Assembly (NCBI GenBank): GCA_007123015.1
Contig: SKSL01000043.1
Coordinates: forward strand, 1-6,477
Direction of reading: 5' to 3'
Source: Natronohydrobacter sp.
Lineage (GTDB): Bacteria; Pseudomonadota; Alphaproteobacteria; Rhodobacterales; Rhodobacteraceae
Length of the DNA stretch: 6,477 nucleotides
Shown here: positions 5,984 through 6,477 of the stretch, in pieces
How the letters are laid out: every line of letters begins with the position of its first letter
How positions within the stretch are numbered: position 1 is the first letter of the stretch
The notes under the pieces: model-generated
Seen by the model: the letters and a program-made list of their open reading frames with translations, nothing else
Database searches by the model: none
Told to the model about the DNA's origin: nothing
Program-made: the position numbers and the translations under genes

Positions 5984-5989
5984 CCTTCT
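5984..5989 (-). promoter_or_regulatory. Ribosome binding site of ccdA (AGAAGG)
   Basis: Read on the minus strand, AGAAGG lies eight bases before the ATG at 5975. This gives good support to that start, which also begins the conserved N-terminal membrane segment. Confidence 0.65.
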
Positions 5990-6056
5990 CATTGTCTCAG
6001 GATCCAGTTACGCCAGTCACCCCGAATCGTCATCCGGTCCGGCGTCACAGTTGCGT

Positions 6057-6096
6057 GGGCTGCGCGCTCATGCCGCAAGGGCCGCGCGCGCAACCC
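6057..6096 (-). terminator. GC-rich hairpin after the probable RNase E stop
   Basis: On the minus strand GGGTTGCGCGC (6096-6086) can pair with GCGCGCAGCCC (6067-6057) over 11 base pairs, all Watson-Crick except one G-U, with an 18-base loop. The stem begins six bases after the stop codon of the leftward gene. No T-run follows, so it is either a Rho-assisted or imperfect terminator or a 3'-end barrier. If it is leaky, ccdA is co-transcribed from the upstream gene. Confidence 0.4.
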
Positions 6097-6102
6097 GTCT
6101 GA

Positions 6103-6477
6103 TCAACCGCGCTGGGACCACCATCCACTGCGCTTCGGCGCGGCAGAGGTCCTACTCTCGTCTTCCGCATCTTCGGCTGGCGCAGAAGCGGCAGCAGGCG
6201 TTTCTGCCCTATCATCAAGCGTTACCGCTGTGTTTTGAGGCGCAGCATGCTCGGACTGCTGCTCGGGCTGCGTGTCCAGCCCCTCTGCATCTGCTGCGTC
6301 ATTCATAGGTGCAGGACTTTGCTCGGGCGTCGCCTCCTCGGGCATGGGGGTGCCCTCGCGCTCAACTGGCGCTGTGACCGGCAGTGCGGCCTCGGGAAGT
6401 TCCGACAGTGTCGCCATCTCCGGATCAGCCTCAGCCGGATTGTCGTGCTGGACGGTCTGCGCGGCGTCTGGCGAGAC
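6103..6477 (-). CDS. rne: C-terminal tail of probable ribonuclease E, N-terminus beyond window
   Basis: The frame is open from the window's right edge to a stop at 6103, giving 124 visible residues; the Met at 6417 is internal, since 20 codons upstream of it are also open. The visible part is very rich in Ala, Glu, Pro, Asp and Gln with almost no hydrophobic core, as expected of a disordered acidic tail, and ends in a basic-aromatic cap PKRSGWWSQRG. Known of the family: alphaproteobacterial RNase E has a long disordered acidic C-terminal region that acts as a degradosome scaffold, often closing with a Lys/Arg-rich GWW stretch. No catalytic domain (S1, DNase I-like fold or zinc link) is inside the window, so the identity rests on tail style and on ccdA as neighbour, a gene order I recall for Rhodobacterales but cannot check. 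Another protein with an acidic tail is possible. Confidence 0.6.
   Translation of the reverse strand, partial: VSPDAAQTVQHDNPAEADPEMATLSELPEAALPVTAPVEREGTPMPEEATPEQSPAPMNDAADAEGLDTQPEQQSEHAAPQNTAVTLDDRAETPAAASAPAEDAEDESRTSAAPKRSGWWSQRG

Noticed and set aside
6004..6020. Tandem CCAGTTACG / CCAGTCACC direct repeat upstream of ccdA
   Set aside because: The repeats are only nine bases with two mismatches and two copies, and they match no site I know. Chance is a sufficient explanation.

Overview
The window looks like ordinary chromosomal DNA of a GC-rich alphaproteobacterium, most probably order Rhodobacterales. The support is the gene families present: an ScfR-type short-chain acyl-CoA regulator, a short NrdJ with a TSCPD domain and a cysteine-rich tail, a DUF1489 protein, and a stand-alone CcdA beside what looks like the tail of RNase E. 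I see no insertion sequence, phage gene, CRISPR array, tRNA, rRNA or compositional break. No obviously new multi-gene system is visible. The second-look items are mostly regulatory sites and gene junctions.

Layout from left to right. (1) Bases 1-882, plus strand: the 3' two-thirds of a Bcr/CflA-type drug efflux transporter, cut by the window edge. (2) Bases 883-949: a short leader with one perfect TTTGCAAA and two further TGCAAA cores, in front of (3) an ScfR/RamB/PccR-type helix-turn-helix regulator, 950-2341, plus strand. (4) One base after its stop lies the stop of the convergent adenosylcobalamin-dependent ribonucleotide reductase nrdJ, 2343-4610, minus strand. (5) A 106-base divergent control region (4611-4716) holds a good sigma-70 type promoter for nrdJ. 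It also holds a second candidate promoter whose -10 lies inside a perfect 7-bp inverted repeat and whose predicted transcript would start almost on the ATG of (6) a DUF1489 protein, 4717-5145, plus strand. (7) A convergent gap with an AT-rich small dyad and a GC-rich hairpin separates it from (8) ccdA, 5223-5975, minus strand. (9) A 127-base gap with a strong GC hairpin follows. (10) Last is the C-terminal tail of a protein read leftward from beyond the window end, probably RNase E, 6103-6477.

How the genes fit together. NrdJ supplies deoxyribonucleotides using vitamin B12 chemistry. The ScfR family senses short-chain acyl-CoA status and usually controls acetate or propionate assimilation, but no acyl-CoA enzyme is visible here, so its targets probably include its own gene and genes elsewhere. 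CcdA passes electrons across the inner membrane for cytochrome c maturation. RNase E handles RNA turnover. These look like neighbouring housekeeping genes rather than one pathway. The only pair with a plausible regulatory tie is nrdJ and the divergent DUF1489 gene, which share one compact control region.
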